A DNA stretch of 64,000 nucleotides from Pseudopithomyces maydicus (GCA_026873275.1 JANTUC010000002.1:372001-436000), one strand, 5' to 3'. Positions 11,594-23,833 are shown, counted from the first letter of the stretch. Made by a program: numbers and translations. The notes: a model not told the origin generated them from the letters alone.

Positions 11594-13096
11594 ATGGCTT
11601 CCACCCGCACAGAAAGCGATGCCTTTGGCGAGATCCAGGTGCCCGGCGACAAGTACTGGGGCGCCCAGACGGAGCGTTCCCTCGAGAACTTCAAGATCAA
11701 CCAGCCGCAGGACCGCATGCCGCCGCCCATTGTGAAGGCCTTCGGCATTCTGAAGGGCGCTGCCGCCACCGTGAACATGAAGTTCGGGCTGGGTACGTAT
11801 CCTGCCCACACATGGCTGCCTTCTGCTCATCACCGCCAGACCCGAAGATCGGACAGGCTATCCAGCAGGCCGCCGCTGAGGTCGCTGACCTCAAGCTCGT
11901 CGACCACTTCCCTCTTGTCGTCTGGCAGACTGGCTCCGGCACCCAGTCGAACATGAACGCGAACGAAGTCATCTCGAACCGCGCAATCGAGATCCTCGGC
12001 GGCGAGATGGGTTCCAAGAAGCCCGTCCATCCCAACGACCACGTCAACATGTCTGCTTCCTCCAACGATACCTTCCCTACCGTCATGCACATCGCCGCTG
12101 TCATCGATTTCGAGGAATCCCTGCTGCCGGCGCTCTCGAGCCTTCGCGACGCCCTCAAGAAGAAGAGCGACTTGTTCGAGAAGGTCATCAAGATTGGCAG
12201 GACACACTTGCAGGATGCTACACCCCTGACTCTTGGCCAGGAATTCTCTGGCTACGTCCAGCAGCTCGACTTTGGCATTGAGCGCGTCAAGTCTTCTCTG
12301 CCTCGCCTCAAGATGCTTGCTCAGGGTGGAACTGCAGTTGGAACCGGAATCAACACTTTCAAGGGTTTTGCTGAAGACATTGCTACTGAAGTTAGCAAGA
12401 TGACCGGCCATGACTTCATCACTGCGCCCAACAAGTTCGAGGCGCTTGCGGCACACGACGCCATTGTGGAGGCTCACGGCCAGCTCAACACCCTGGCTGC
12501 ATCTTTGTTCAAGATCGCACAAGACATCCGCTTCCTTGGATCGGGCCCGCGATGTGGTCTTGGTGAATTGAAGCTTCCTGAGAATGAGCCCGGTTCCTCG
12601 ATCATGCCAGGCAAGGTCAACCCTACCCAGTGCGAGTCGCTCACGATGGTGTGCACCCAGGTCTTCGGAAATCACGCTGCCACCACCTTTGCCGGATCTC
12701 AGGGTAACTTCGAGCTGAACGTGTTCAAGCCTGTCATGATCCGCAACTTGCTCCACAGCTCCCGTCTGCTGGCCGATGCCATGAGGAGTTTTGAGAAGAA
12801 CTTGGTAGAGGGTCTTGAGGCTGATGAGAAGCGCATTGGCGCTCTCCTAAACGAGAGGTGAGCCTTTTCTTAGATCCCCCGCGATATACCACTACTAACA
12901 AGAATGCAGCTTGATGTTGGTCACCTGCCTCAACCCTGTTATCGGCTATGACGCCGCCTCCAAGACCGCGAAGAACGCACACAAGAAGGGCATCACGCTC
13001 AAGGAAAGCGCGCTCGAGCTCAAGATTATCAGCGAAGAGGACTTTGACAAGTACGTTCGCCCAGAGCTCATGATTGCTCCCGCAGAGAAAAAATAG
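11594..13096 (+). CDS. FUM1: Fumarate hydratase, class II
   Basis: Interconverts fumarate and malate in the TCA cycle. Exons from the ATG at 11594 are 11594-11792, 11840-12857 and 12910-13096 (467 aa). Family signatures are VPGDKYWGAQT near the N-terminus, QTGSGTQSNMN, and the class II signature GSSIMPGKVNP. The 11594 start gives the mature or cytosolic form. Upstream, the same frame continues without stop and resembles a mitochondrial presequence (RSALAHAKVR, RRQFTSTTR just before the second Met), but has no in-frame ATG. ATG 11394 (MYRTALTP) is out of frame by one base and joins perfectly if a C is restored to the C5 run 11413-11417, giving 534 aa. One gene encoding mitochondrial and cytosolic forms is usual in fungi. 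Non-AUG initiation upstream is the alternative. Confidence 0.95.
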
Positions 13097-13468
13097 ACAT
13101 GGCATCTGTAAATAGTAAAACACATTTGTATACGTAGAACGTCAGTCTTTTTTTGTAAATAAAAGTGACATGCAATCAAACATCAACATCAATACGAACA
13201 AATTAGCGTGCAGTAGAGATCAAGTGCAGATAACATTGCATTATCCTAGATGAGATGAGATATATCGTAGCGTTTGATAAATGCAATCTAATGCGAGCAA
13301 CAGCCTGGCTCGCAAAGTGGTACGCGTTCTTACACCTGGGCAAACACGTGAGCACGTGATCGTGCCCGCGCAGCTAAAGTCTTGGCAGGTACAAACCGCG
13401 TTCGAAGTGTCGTTCCGTCGGAACACGACACTCTACAACCCTCGGAACCCACTTCGTTTTACGCAACG
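13097..13468 (+). promoter_or_regulatory. SMC5 upstream region with paired E-boxes
   Basis: Two CACGTG palindromes at 13345-13350 and 13353-13358, two bases apart, lie about 115 bp upstream of the SMC5 start. CACGTG is the core bound by bHLH factors (Cbf1-like) in fungi. The AT-rich first half of the interval is the fumarase 3' region. Confidence 0.4.
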
Positions 13469-16400
13469 ATGCCGGGTGTAGTTCGTGCACGAAAGCGACC
13501 TTCCGTGGCTGTTGACGAGGCTGAAGAGAGGGTTCTCGTCTCTTCAGCGAGCAAACGTGCGCGCCACCTCCCCGACGCGTTTGATGGTCCTTCGAGCAGC
13601 CGAAGCAACGATGAATCTGGCCAGGATGTGTACCAGCCCGGATCTATCGTGCGCGTCAAACTCATCAACTTTGTGACATACACATTCGCCGAATTCCACC
13701 TAGGTCCCAGCCTGAATATGATCATAGGCCCAAATGGTACGGGCAAGAGTACACTAGTTTGTGCTATTTGTTTAGGACTTGGATGGAGTACCCAGGTAAA
13801 ACAGCTTTAATAAACTGGCTTGGTTCGTGTTATCAGGATATACTGACGATTGCAGCATCTCGGAAGAGCTAAAGATGTTGGTGAATTCGTCAAACATGGC
13901 AGTGCCGAAGCCGAGATCGAGATCGAGCTCGCAGCATCAGAGATGCACTCGAGCAATTCTATCATTCGGCGCCGAATCCAAAAGGCCGGCAGCAAATCTG
14001 CGTTCTACATCAATGGACAACCTAAATCGCAGAAAGACGTAAAAGCATTGGCAGAGTCTTTCTCTATCCAAATCAACAATCTCTGTCAGTTTTTGCCGCA
14101 GGATCGTGTTGTGGAGTTTGCAAAGATGGATGCGGTCGAGACGCTTGGAGTCACATTACGTGCTGCTGCATCCAGTCAAATGGTACAGTGGCACGAAGAT
14201 CTCAAGCAGCTCCGATCAGAAGAGAAAGAGGCCGAACTCAAACACCACAACGAGCAGAACCATCTGAAAACATTGCAAGCCAAACAAAGTGTTGAACGAA
14301 CAGAGGTGGACCGTTACAATCAGCGACAGGATCTTGTTGTAAGGAAGAAAGCTCTCGAAAATTACCGACCAATCATCACGGCGAAAACGCTTAAGAAGCA
14401 GTATGACGACCTGAAGAGTGAAATTCGTTCAAAGAAGGTGGAGCTGCAACGGTTCCAGGCCGACACAGAGCCCGCTCGCCTCGCCGAAGAAGATATGAAG
14501 AGGTATCGGAATGACGTCCAACGAATTGCAAACAACCGGAAAGGTGCCTATGAAACTAAAAGAAGAGCCGTTGGAGAACTTTCCAGGGAGATCGAAGACA
14601 AGCAGAAGAATTCTGGCAAGGATCAGTTTGAAATCGATGCAATAAAGCAAAGTGAAAAGAAACGAAAACTAGATGCGAAGCGCATCGAAAACGAAATAAT
14701 CAATCTACAGCATGAGTTAGAAAACGATGTTGTAGAATTTGACCAAGCCTCCTTCACAGCACGATTAGCAGAAATTCGCACCAAGAAATCTAAAGCCGAT
14801 CGAGAGAAGTCGGCCATTTTGAACGAGCTCAACGCGATCCGTACCGCCACCCTGAGACAGTCAGATGCTCTGAAAACTAAGGTCAGCGAAAAAGAGCATC
14901 TTAATTCAAGAACTGGCCAGCAGGAAAGTCTTCTCGCCAAACTATCCCAGGATACGTTCAAAGGTTGGACTTGGCTAAAAGCAAACATGAACACCCTCTC
15001 TTTGAGAGATAAAATATACGGTCCTCCTATCGTCGAATGCTCAGTGCCCGATCCAAAATATGCTGATGCTGTTGAAACCTTGCTGGGCTCAACAGAGTTC
15101 ATGGCTATCACATGCACGAACTCTGCAGACGCGCAAGTGATTCAGAACAAGCTCGTGGGTAGAACAGAGGCAGGAGGTTTGGGCTTGCAGCAGATATCCA
15201 TCCGCACAATCCCAAATCCGCTGTCTTCCTACAAACCTCTTGTCATATCGCAAGAACTTGCGAACGTTGGTTTCGAAGGAGTTATGAGCGACTTTATCAA
15301 AGGACCTGAAGCCGTTCTAGCAATGTTGTGTGACGTATCCAAAATTCACAAGACAGCTTTCGCGCCCAAGGACTTGACAAATGAGCAATATGCTGCGCTG
15401 CAGCAATACAATAGTCGCCAAGACTTACCAACACAAGTACGGAAGTGGGTGGCCGGGAGGGTTGTATACACAAGCGTGGGACGAGCCGAATACGGTCTTG
15501 ATACCACAAGGACCAACCAAGTGAAGAAAGCTCAATGGTTCACAGGCCAGCCTATGGCCACGGCCGAACTGCTACAGGCGGAGGAGGCGATTCAAACACT
15601 AACGAGTGAAATCGCTGAACAGAAAAAACTCCACGTTGCAAAGACTGACGAACTCAAATTAGCAGATAGTGAACTTAATGATATCGAAGCTGAAAGGGTA
15701 AGATCCATGTATCGGTGTTTTTGACGAGACTAATTAGCCTAGGCCACAGTTCAAGCTGAGCAGGACAGTGTGAAAAAGGCATATGCAGCGCAGCAGCGTC
15801 TTCCTTTTAGAATAGGTGAGTGGACTACTTTTTATGACTGCTAAGTATTAACATAGACCAGCTACCAAACAAAAGGACCTGGACGATATCAGAGAATCGA
15901 GTCGCGATTCAGCTGGTCGCATAAGAGCATTACGTGAAAGCCATGAAAAGGCCGCGCTATCTCTAGCGAGCAGTGTTCTCTCATATGCAGTCAGTAGGCC
16001 ACATTTCTCAGGCAAATGCGGCAGCTAACGCAACGCCAGAATGATATAACGCAATTACGTTCGTTACATGAGTCCTTTTTAGAAGCCGAGATACGTCTCA
16101 TCGAAGCAGACTCTGAACTGGAGGGATTCAGAAACGACAATCGTGAACTCATTGAAGCTATCGACAGACAAGGACAGAGGATTCAGGAACTTGAAGGCGA
16201 GAGGCAGACAACGCGGGAGGAAATTCAACGTTTGCACGCCGAAGTACGTGAGGTACAAAAAACGATGACTGAAGTCGATCGAGCTATCTACGAAGAATTC
16301 CAAAACGCAGGCATAGAGGATCTTGACAACGAGATTTTCGCGGTAACTTCTCGCCTTAACCTCATGGAGCATGGAAACCCCGACGCCATAAAGGCCTTCG

Positions 16401-17075
16401 AGGCTCGAAAGCGAGACATTGAAAAGATAGAGCGGACCCTGCGCGAAAGTCAAGCCAAGATGGAACAAAACCGCCTGCAGATCACCGAAATTCGTGAGCA
16501 ATGGGAGCCAGAACTGGATAGGATAGTGTCTACGATCAACGATGCGTTCTCTCACAACTTTGAGAGAATAGGCTGTGCGGGCCATGTTGGGGTGAAGAAA
16601 GATGAAGATTTCGATAAATGGGCCATTCAGATCGAGGTTAGATTTCGGTAAGCTACCCTTCTGTGATGCTTTGTATCGTCTTCTAACGATCTTTAGGGAG
16701 AATGAACCGATGGCCATCCTCGATGCTCACCGCCAATCTGGTGGCGAGCGTTCCGTCTCAACTATTTTCTACCTCATGGCGCTGCAAAGTCTTGCGCGCT
16801 CGCCTTTCCGCGTTGTAGACGAAATCAACCAGGGCATGGACCCACGCAATGAGCGCATGGTACACGAGCGAATGGTGGACATTGCTTGCGCTGAGGGTAC
16901 AAGTCAATACTTTCTTGTCACGCCAAAGCTGCTTAACAACTTGAAATTCCACCCCAAGATGAAGGTTCATTGTATCGCAAGCAGCGAGTATATGCCAGAC
17001 CAGGAGACAAATCTCAACTTCCAGGACTTGGCAGAGTTGGCACTCAGGGTGCGGAAAGGAGTAGCTGCTGCCTAG
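13469..17075 (+). CDS. SMC5: Structural maintenance of chromosomes protein 5
   Basis: Core ATPase subunit of the SMC5/6 complex, which acts in recombinational repair and replication-fork stability in the nucleus. Six exons: 13469-13795, 13856-15697, 15743-15815, 15862-15989, 16040-16647 and 16697-17075, total 1118 aa, close to the usual length. The ATP-binding head begins with GPNGTGKST (about residue 88). The SMC5 hallmark NNLCQFLPQDRVVEFAKM follows, then a long coiled coil, a hinge around residues 430-560, a second coiled coil (LEAEIRLIEADSELEG) and the C-terminal head with QSGGERSVSTI (ABC signature) and VVDEINQGMDPRNER (Walker B). Frame is intact across all junctions and branch points such as GCTAAC precede acceptors. 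Confidence 0.95.
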
Positions 17076-17802
17076 GTTACACCACAGGCGTCACGGCATT
17101 ATATATTGGGAGTTCACGGAGATAAACGATGTGGCCAACACGGACGTTCTAGCGGAGACGATTAGCGTGGGGGACAGGATTGTTCCATACCCACAGCTTT
17201 ACATGTTCTCGTTTCACGATTTATAGCAAGTTTTGGAATTTAGATACCATGGTAGCATTACGGTTCAATGGCGAGATTTTCCTTCTGTCAGACAGCTTGA
17301 TCACATCTAGCAGGAGCGCTAGCAACGGTACATACGATTACAATGTCCTGACAAAAAATCAAGCACACCACTTATCACAGCCACTAGTCACTTGCAAGTT
17401 CCATACAGCGTTCTTTTGCCATTGGACACACTTCGCATTGAGCCGGTAGTTGCACAAATTCCACTATGCCACAACAGCCCAGCAATACATTCATCTTGTA
17501 CCAAAAACTGCAGTTTATCCGGCCGTCCACAGTCCAACGTGGGAAATCAAGTACCAAACGGACACGCCGCGGAAACGTAAGCTCAAGACCCGATAACAGA
17601 GGAAAGAAAATTCTTCCTCGTGTAACGATTTGCCCCAGCGCTGATTATCATCGTACCACAACAAACAGGCGGTAACTCCCCAATCGGGCTCTTATCATCA
17701 CCACAAGGCAATTCTCCCATCGACCTCCCATTCAAAAGCGTGGCATACCCCCCACTAGACTCCACCACCACTCCCCCATTTTCTCCCCCAGCCAACCCAA
17801 CC
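17076..17802. other. Intergenic, no gene seen
   Basis: About 730 bases between SMC5 and the next gene. Short plus-strand frames lack recognisable features. An upstream exon for the following gene could lie here but none is convincing. Confidence 0.4.
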
Positions 17803-18662
17803 ATGTTCCTCCCCTCCTCTCATCCATCCTCCCCATCTCCCTCCTCCCCTCGCCCTCTCCCTCCCAACCACCCCCTCACCACCCAAACCTGGACCGTAAC
17901 CCGCCTAGACTACCACTTCATGTCCGCGTACCCGGGCATCGGCCCCCGCACACCCCCTGGCCCGACGACAAGAAATTCAAAACCACGCTCTCCCTCGAGG
18001 TCCGCATCCCAGACGCAAAGGCCGCGGCTGGCGCCTGGAATCTCACGTGCAGTGCCGAGTGGGAGCATGGCGTTTTGCCGGGGGAACAGATGGTGTGTGA
18101 GGGGGAGGAGGGAGGGGGCGAGGATGAGGATGAGGATGTGGTGTTTGGGGTGGCGCCGTGTGAGTATTTTATTTATTTATTCATCTATTTTTTTTTGTTA
18201 TTTTTAATGGGGTTGTGGTGGGGGATGGTGGGTGATGGAAGACGTGCTGATGTGTGGCGTAGATGCGATTCCAGGGAAGGATGTGCCGCCGGGGACGCCG
18301 GCGGAGATGCCGTTTACGTTGGGGGTGGGGAGGAAGTCGAGGTTGGCGAATGGGCTGTGAGTTTTTTAATTTCCTCTTTGATTGAGTTGTTGAGTTTTGT
18401 GACGTGTTTGTGGTGGATGTGTGTATTTTGGGATTGGGGGCAAGGATACTAATTTTGTCACGACAGGGACTGGTTCGGTGAGGTTGCGATTACTTGCAAT
18501 GATCATGAGTCACCGACGAGTTACTTGACTTGTATGTCGGGACCACCGTTTGATGGTATGCGGTGTGGGTTGCATGGCATCTACAATATTGATCTGGGTA
18601 ATAAGAAGGAGCTTCAGGTTGTTGCGGAGAGTTCTTGTCCGGCTTCTAAGACCTGTGGATAG
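17803..18662 (+). CDS. Small hypothetical fungal protein, frame broken once
   Basis: Exons are 17803-18159, 18263-18356 and 18477-18662 by approximate reading, with the last acceptor more exactly at 18466/18467 (GACAG), giving about 215 aa after one base is restored. The first part (WTVTRLDYHFMSAYPGIG) and the following part (FKTTLSLEVRIPDAKAAAG) are in frames offset by one; adding one C to the C5 run 17953-17957 joins them. The C-terminal half has six cysteines (ITCNDHES, LTCMSGPP, MRCGLHG, ESSCPASKTCG) and an acidic stretch. Codon use and splice sites support a real gene. No signal peptide is seen at the chosen start, which is uncertain. The Cys pattern would suit a secreted protein with a missing first exon. 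No family recognised. Confidence 0.5.
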
Positions 18663-18893
18663 TGATTGGAGGTGCTACGGGGGTGATTGATGTCTGTTTG
18701 GATGTGATGATGTAGAAGATACATGGGTACACTGTCTGTATCAAGTCATAAATTTAAGGAAAAGGACCTTGTTTCAGCTTTTGGCAAAGGGAATAGATTT
18801 TTGTGATAATGCACTAGCAACTCAATCAACTTTTAGACCTTCTCCTTCCATCCACAGATTCCTATTTATTCATAAGAGCATCCACGTATTTTC

Positions 18894-19789
18894 CTAGGCG
18901 GTCTTCGCTGGCTGATCCGAAATGCACGTGGCATACTGATGGCAGGTCGGATAATTACACTCCTTGATCCCCTTCATCATGCAGACACGGTAATCGCAAA
19001 ACTCCTTCTTGTTCCCATCTTGCAAACACTTTGTCCACGAATTGCGAAGTATTTGACAAGCAGGTGAGCAATTCTGCGAGGGATCGAGTTGTCCGAACAG
19101 CGCGCTTCGCTTCTCGTCAATGGTGGGGATTATACCCTTCTGGCATACGCATTGCTGACCCAATTTGGTATCCATCAAGCAACATCCGAGTTTCACCGGT
19201 CCACACGGCACTTCGCACTGGAAGTTTGCATTGGCTGCGGAGCCCAGATCGATATCCGAGGGGCTGAGATTGCGGAGTGCAGCGTTCTTGTCGCCCTGAT
19301 GAGCTGGGTTGCGCTCTAGCTCTGCGAGCACTTCCGCGAGGCATGTGCATCCTGTGGGACCGCAGCAATCGTGTTTGTAGCAGTTCTTGTTGCAGTGAGG
19401 AGGTCCGGGTCTAATCGAGACAATGTCGTCGGGTTGGGGCTGAGCTTCCAAGCGCTCGAACTCGTCGAGAAGCTCGGGTTCACAGCGACAGCCGATATCC
19501 TGGCAGCAATTGTACTTCTGGCAACGCGGATCACAGGTGGGTGTTGCCATAGGCTGGCCGCAGAGAGTAGGCGGGTTAGATGGTAGAGTGGGCGGATCCT
19601 GTGGGAAGCAGGAGCCAGTGGTTGGGGTAGGGACAGCGGCGAGGTTGTGGGCTTGTGGAGAGACACCATCTTCGGACTGCAAACAGATATTGAGCATGAG
19701 CTGGCTGGTGTGGGAGTTTGTTTACATACGTTTGCCGGCACGGCAATAGCGAGAGCGATAATGCTCAGGGCAATTGCGAGGACCTTCAT
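18894..19789 (-). CDS. Secreted cysteine-rich repeat protein
   Basis: Exons are 19789-19730 and 19676-18894 (280 aa). Exon 1 encodes almost exactly a signal peptide (MKVLAIALSIIALAIAVPA). The mature protein has about 30 cysteines arranged in related blocks: CDPRCQKYNCCQDIGCRC followed by LLDEFERLE, then CNKNCYKHDCCGPTGCTC followed by VLAELERN, then CEVPCGPVKLGCC ending CVC. The spacing C-x3-C-x4-CC-x3-GC-x-C is nearly identical in the first two, so this is an internal duplication. A fourth block (CSPACQIL, KCLQDG, FCDYRVC) is less similar. Such proteins are typical extracellular or effector candidates of filamentous fungi, but no named family is recognised and function is unknown. Confidence 0.75.
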
Positions 19790-19926
19790 TGTTGCGCGCT
19801 GGGGTGACACACGAGGTACTGTTGAATAGAACGAGAGTTTTTTCTTCCTCTCAAAATGATTGTGGATGATTGTGAAGTAGCAGAGGAGATAGAGCGAGAA
19901 AGTAGGCTTGAGCGGGACAAGGAGGT

Positions 19927-19934
19927 TTTTATAC
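19927..19934 (-). promoter_or_regulatory. TATA box of the Cys-rich secreted gene
   Basis: TATAAAAA on the minus strand, about 138 bp upstream of the ATG at 19789. Its position suits a fungal core promoter. Confidence 0.5.
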
Positions 19935-20314
19935 CCACGTCCTAGTGATAAACACGCTAACGTAGAGGTGAGAGAAAACAGATACTAGGCAACCGCTGGC
20001 CATCCCAACAGATACACAATCGAACGCAATAGAGAGAGAAAATTGCTAGCACAACGTCAAATATAGGCTAAGCGGTCAATATGCTCAACAGTGTAGCGCG
20101 ATCGTTTGCTATTATAAAGGCCAACATTGAGCTACACGCCTGATTCGTGCAAAGCTGTTGAGGAATTAGGATTTCCCATGTTGTACTTGCATGTCTTCTT
20201 TATTTTTGCTCGGGCCTTTTTCTCAACCGCAGTTTCTTGTTTGTAAAGATAGGTGGACCTCACTGAGACCTATTTACATTGAATCTGGTACCATCCAATC
20301 TAGACAAAATCGCA
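19935..20314. other. Intergenic, no gene seen
   Basis: AT-rich interval between the Cys-rich secreted gene and the 3' end of the phosphatase gene. No gene-like frame. Confidence 0.4.
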
Positions 20315-22011
20315 CTATATACATGCTCCTTTGACACCGAATTCATATTTCGAAGCATTTGGGCAAGAATCATTGATGTAGGAACGTAAGACGATCTGGT
20401 ACGTCCTTGTCCAGTCCACATCGATCACGAAAGTCGCCCACCTCCTGCCCTTTCCTTGCCGTTCTTTTCGCAAACTTTTCAAGCGAACAACTTCCCCCGG
20501 GCCATTCTTACAGTCTGGTAGTGCTGTGATACCGTCATTTATGTTAATTCTGACATATTTTGTCGGATCTGCAGAGTGTTTTGTTGTTTCGCACGAAAGA
20601 AGCTCGAATATCGTTCGCCCGCCCATGGGAGAAACTTGGCTTTTCCTCCACTTTCGTGGATGCACGATGTGCGTTGTCGGGAGATGTTCAGCATCCGTTA
20701 TGATGTCAGCGGCTGCAAGCATGGGTGCAATGTCACCGTCGTGGACACTATATAGCATTAGGGAATTCCCTTGCGCAGCCCGTGGGGTACTTACAAGCTG
20801 AAGAAGAGTGGTCCAGCGGAAGGACCCTCCAGCATAAGATTTGTGGTAGCGTTTAACCAAAGCCAGCCCATCAAAGGTCCATACGGTGTGCCTGGCCCAG
20901 CACGGTAATAGTGGAGAATATCCCGCGCATATTCAAAGCTAATGAATTCATCTTGGGTGAAAACGTCACACCAAGGACTCTTTCCTCGCACCGTAGTCTC
21001 GAAGCCGCAGATCTCCTGCATTGCATAAATCTCATCTTCTGTGAACTTGATGTCCGGATTTTCCAGCAGCAATCGCTCACTTATAGCATCAAGATACGCC
21101 GACCGGAACTTGTAAAACATCGCATACCCGTTACTGTGCCCATTCTCTTTATCATTGACGTAGGCTAAACAAGTATCACCCGGCGTCAACGTGTTAGCAC
21201 CCATGGAGGCGTCCTCAGATATAACTTCTAGCTCCGTGGAATTTTCGGCGTCGAGACCAAAAAAGCCAGCACCGAAAAACTTTGCCGTGTCAATGACTCT
21301 TTGGCAATCGCTGGCCCAGTACCGAATCTTGTGACTTTGGGCTCTGGCCCGGGAAAGAAGCTCAGAGTATCGGGTCCGCAGCCGGACACCGGTCGTGAAA
21401 GCACCGAGTGTTCCCGAAAAGGGCCCAGTCGATGTCAGTTGCTCGATCTGGGTATCTTCGGACCAGAAAAGCTCCCAGTTGTTGAAGAATGCCATGTCGC
21501 CCTTGAATTGAACGCCACTATCTCGCATCCTTTTCACAAGATTCGCGATTCCTAACGCATGTAAGTCAGCCTCGGAATAGTGTGATATAAATAGATACCT
21601 ACTTATCGCAACTTTCCACGTGGGATACCGCTCGGCATGACGTGCCATCATATGGACCTGCTCGACTTTGCATCCCTCCGGTGCAGCTATACCACCCTCA
21701 ACGGTATTCTCCAATTTTTCAATCCAAGGTCCGTTACCGCCAAGGTGATACAATATATTCCAGTCTTGTGTCATAGCCCCAGTCCGTTGTCCAGATTGCC
21801 CTTGCTTCTCATATGTCAGTGCCCGCTGCGGATGATGCCAACTCCCCCAGCTTGCATAATATGGTCTATCCGCATCTTTGTACTGTAAGTAACAGCGTTC
21901 AGCTTGATGCCCGAGGAACGAGCAAATTGACGAGCAATCATCACGATAAGACCAGAGGACAGCAAAAAGAGCTATAACCGCGGAGACCAAGATTACAGCG
22001 CGAGCGGACAT
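20315..22011 (-). CDS. Membrane-anchored histidine acid phosphatase
   Basis: Histidine phosphatase superfamily, branch 2 (acid phosphatase/phytase): hydrolyses phosphomonoesters through a phospho-histidine. Exons are 22011-21603, 21551-20795 and 20747-20315 (532 aa). The catalytic motif reads RHAERYP instead of the more common RHGERYP, with the nucleophilic His and both Arg kept. The distal acid motif VHDGDIAPML is formed across the second intron. The N-terminus (about residues 5-22) is a hydrophobic segment followed by charged residues, so it is more likely a signal anchor than a cleaved signal, placing the enzyme on the outer membrane face or in the secretory path. Cysteines suited to disulphides and N-glycosylation sites are present. 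Frame is intact. Confidence 0.85.
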
Positions 22012-22976
22012 ATCGAAGGACTGTAGAGGATAGCGGCCTTGGTAGAACGTCCGTGTAGCTTTGTTTGGTGCTTATTATCGTGATGCAAAGATGAAAAGTC
22101 GGTGTGTTCCATGCCAAGCCATGACCGGTATCGCAGCTTCCATTACTGTTGGGTATCCAACAGGCCATCAAAGTGCTGAACATAAGTTGCGAGACATCTG
22201 AGTGGTACAGAGTCATGCCTATTTGGTTATGGGTAGCGTCCTCTGTACCAATACATCCAAGCTAACCCCGATAGTGTATGGAATTAGCTACGACATGAAC
22301 CCAGCTACCTGAACCAATTTTACTCGTATTCAAACGGACTTCGCACACATCTCCACTGCTATCTATCTTTCTGCAAAATTTTCCGCACTGCCAACAAAAT
22401 CACAAGTCATGTGGCACATCTCCCCTAGTCCGGCTGGTACCAAGCCCCCTAGCTCCCTCGCACCCCTACCCAGCCCTCCCGCATTACAAACAACACTGCC
22501 AAAACCACCCGATCTACACCAGCACTGCATGTAAAACAAACCCTTCTAATTCGACCGCCAGCCTTCCCATAGCCAAGCAAAACATGAAACAACCCAGCAC
22601 GCCAACGCAGCAAGCATAGCCCTCTCGCGCCGCGTCGCCCCGCATCGAAGCATTCTATCCGCAGGGCCGCAGCATCGCCTTGGGGTCGGGAAATACATCC
22701 ATTCGGTCCTTTTTCGCGCGGTTTTGCAGCGATCTCTCCGCCAAGGTCGTAGTGTTGCGTATCCCCCTTTCCCGTTTCGACGATGATGGCAAAGAAGCGG
22801 GAATAACCATCTGGGGTACCCGTTGTCAGGTGGAGGGTGATGCAACCCCAGAGGTCCCTGCCAAGGTATCGATGACGCGGAAATATGAGGCGGCGGGCTT
22901 GTAATTTTCGTGGTGGAAGGCGGTGCAGGGACGAGGTGCGTAGATGTGTAGATGATGGGGGAGGGAGATTGGGGTG
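22012..22976. other. Intergenic, no gene seen
   Basis: About 1 kb between two divergently transcribed genes. The frame at 22546-23019 on the minus strand is Pro/Thr-rich and has no domain. The interval probably contains both promoters. Confidence 0.4.
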
Positions 22977-22984
22977 TATAAAAG
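22977..22984 (+). promoter_or_regulatory. TATA box of GPI-type secreted gene
   Basis: TATAAAAG, about 160 bp upstream of the ATG at 23143. Confidence 0.5.
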
Positions 22985-23142
22985 GTAGGGGGTTGGGTGT
23001 GGGTAGGTAGATTCATCACGCACAGTACTCAAGCAGCTCTTCCTTCGCTCGACTGAAAAACATACTTTGTTGATCTCTCTCATCATCATCATATATCTAT
23101 ACACATAAATACACCCTCAATTCCCACCCCAACACCACCAAA

Positions 23143-23833
23143 ATGCACTTCCCCTCTCTCACCCTCTCCCTCCTCCTCACCCTCTCCACCACCGCTCTAT
23201 CCCAAGACATCGATTCCGACGAAGTCCCCTTCCAATGCCAATCCGTCTGCGCCTCCATCGTAACGCTCGCCCGCAACTGCGACAACACCACTAGTACGGA
23301 CCCTCTCTCCCCCAATCTCCCTACCAAACATACACTAATACACGTACTCCACAGACGACGACAACGCCGAACTTCAGTGCCTCTGCACCGGCACCGACGC
23401 CTCGACCCTCGTCCCCCTCTGCGCAGCCTGCATCTCGCAGAACGGCGACCGGGACAACGGTACGCTCATATTCCTACTCAGATAACACAAGAGTTCACTG
23501 TAGCTAATGAGGAATACAGACGTCAACGACATCCTAACCTCCTGCTCCTTCACCAGCACAACCTACGTCTCCTCCGCCGCATCCTCCATCCTCTCCTCCA
23601 TGTCCTCGCAATCTGGATCCAGCCCGGCGAGTGCCTCCGCAACTGTGACCTCGACGGGGACTTCGGCGTCGACCTCGGCATCTGGAACGCAGGCTTCGGG
23701 GTCGACGTCGGCGAGTGAGGCGGCTTTGAGCTCGTCGACGGGGGAGCGCCGGTGCAGACGGTTGCGGCGGCGGCGGGACTGGGGGCGTTGGGGGTGGCGC
23801 TTTTTTTGTAGGTGGTGGTTGATGGGATGGTGA
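23143..23833 (+). CDS. Small Cys-rich GPI-anchored surface protein
   Basis: Exons are 23143-23293, 23355-23459 and 23520 onwards. Signal peptide: MHFPSLTLSLLLTLSTTALS. The mature N-terminal domain has eight cysteines (CQSVC, NC, CLC, CAAC, SC), followed by a Ser/Thr/Ala-rich stalk. The organisation resembles fungal GPI-anchored wall proteins, but the spacing does not clearly match the CFEM domain. Read literally, the protein ends at 23833 with an Arg/Trp-rich tail. Restoring one G to the G5 run 23740-23744 gives a hydrophobic tail (TVAAAAGLGALGVALFL) ending at a TAG at 23809-23811, the expected GPI-attachment signal (182 aa). I take the repaired form as true. Confidence 0.7.

Noticed and set aside
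23143..23833. CFEM domain in the GPI-type protein
   Set aside because: Eight cysteines are present but spacing does not clearly match CFEM, so only a general description is given.
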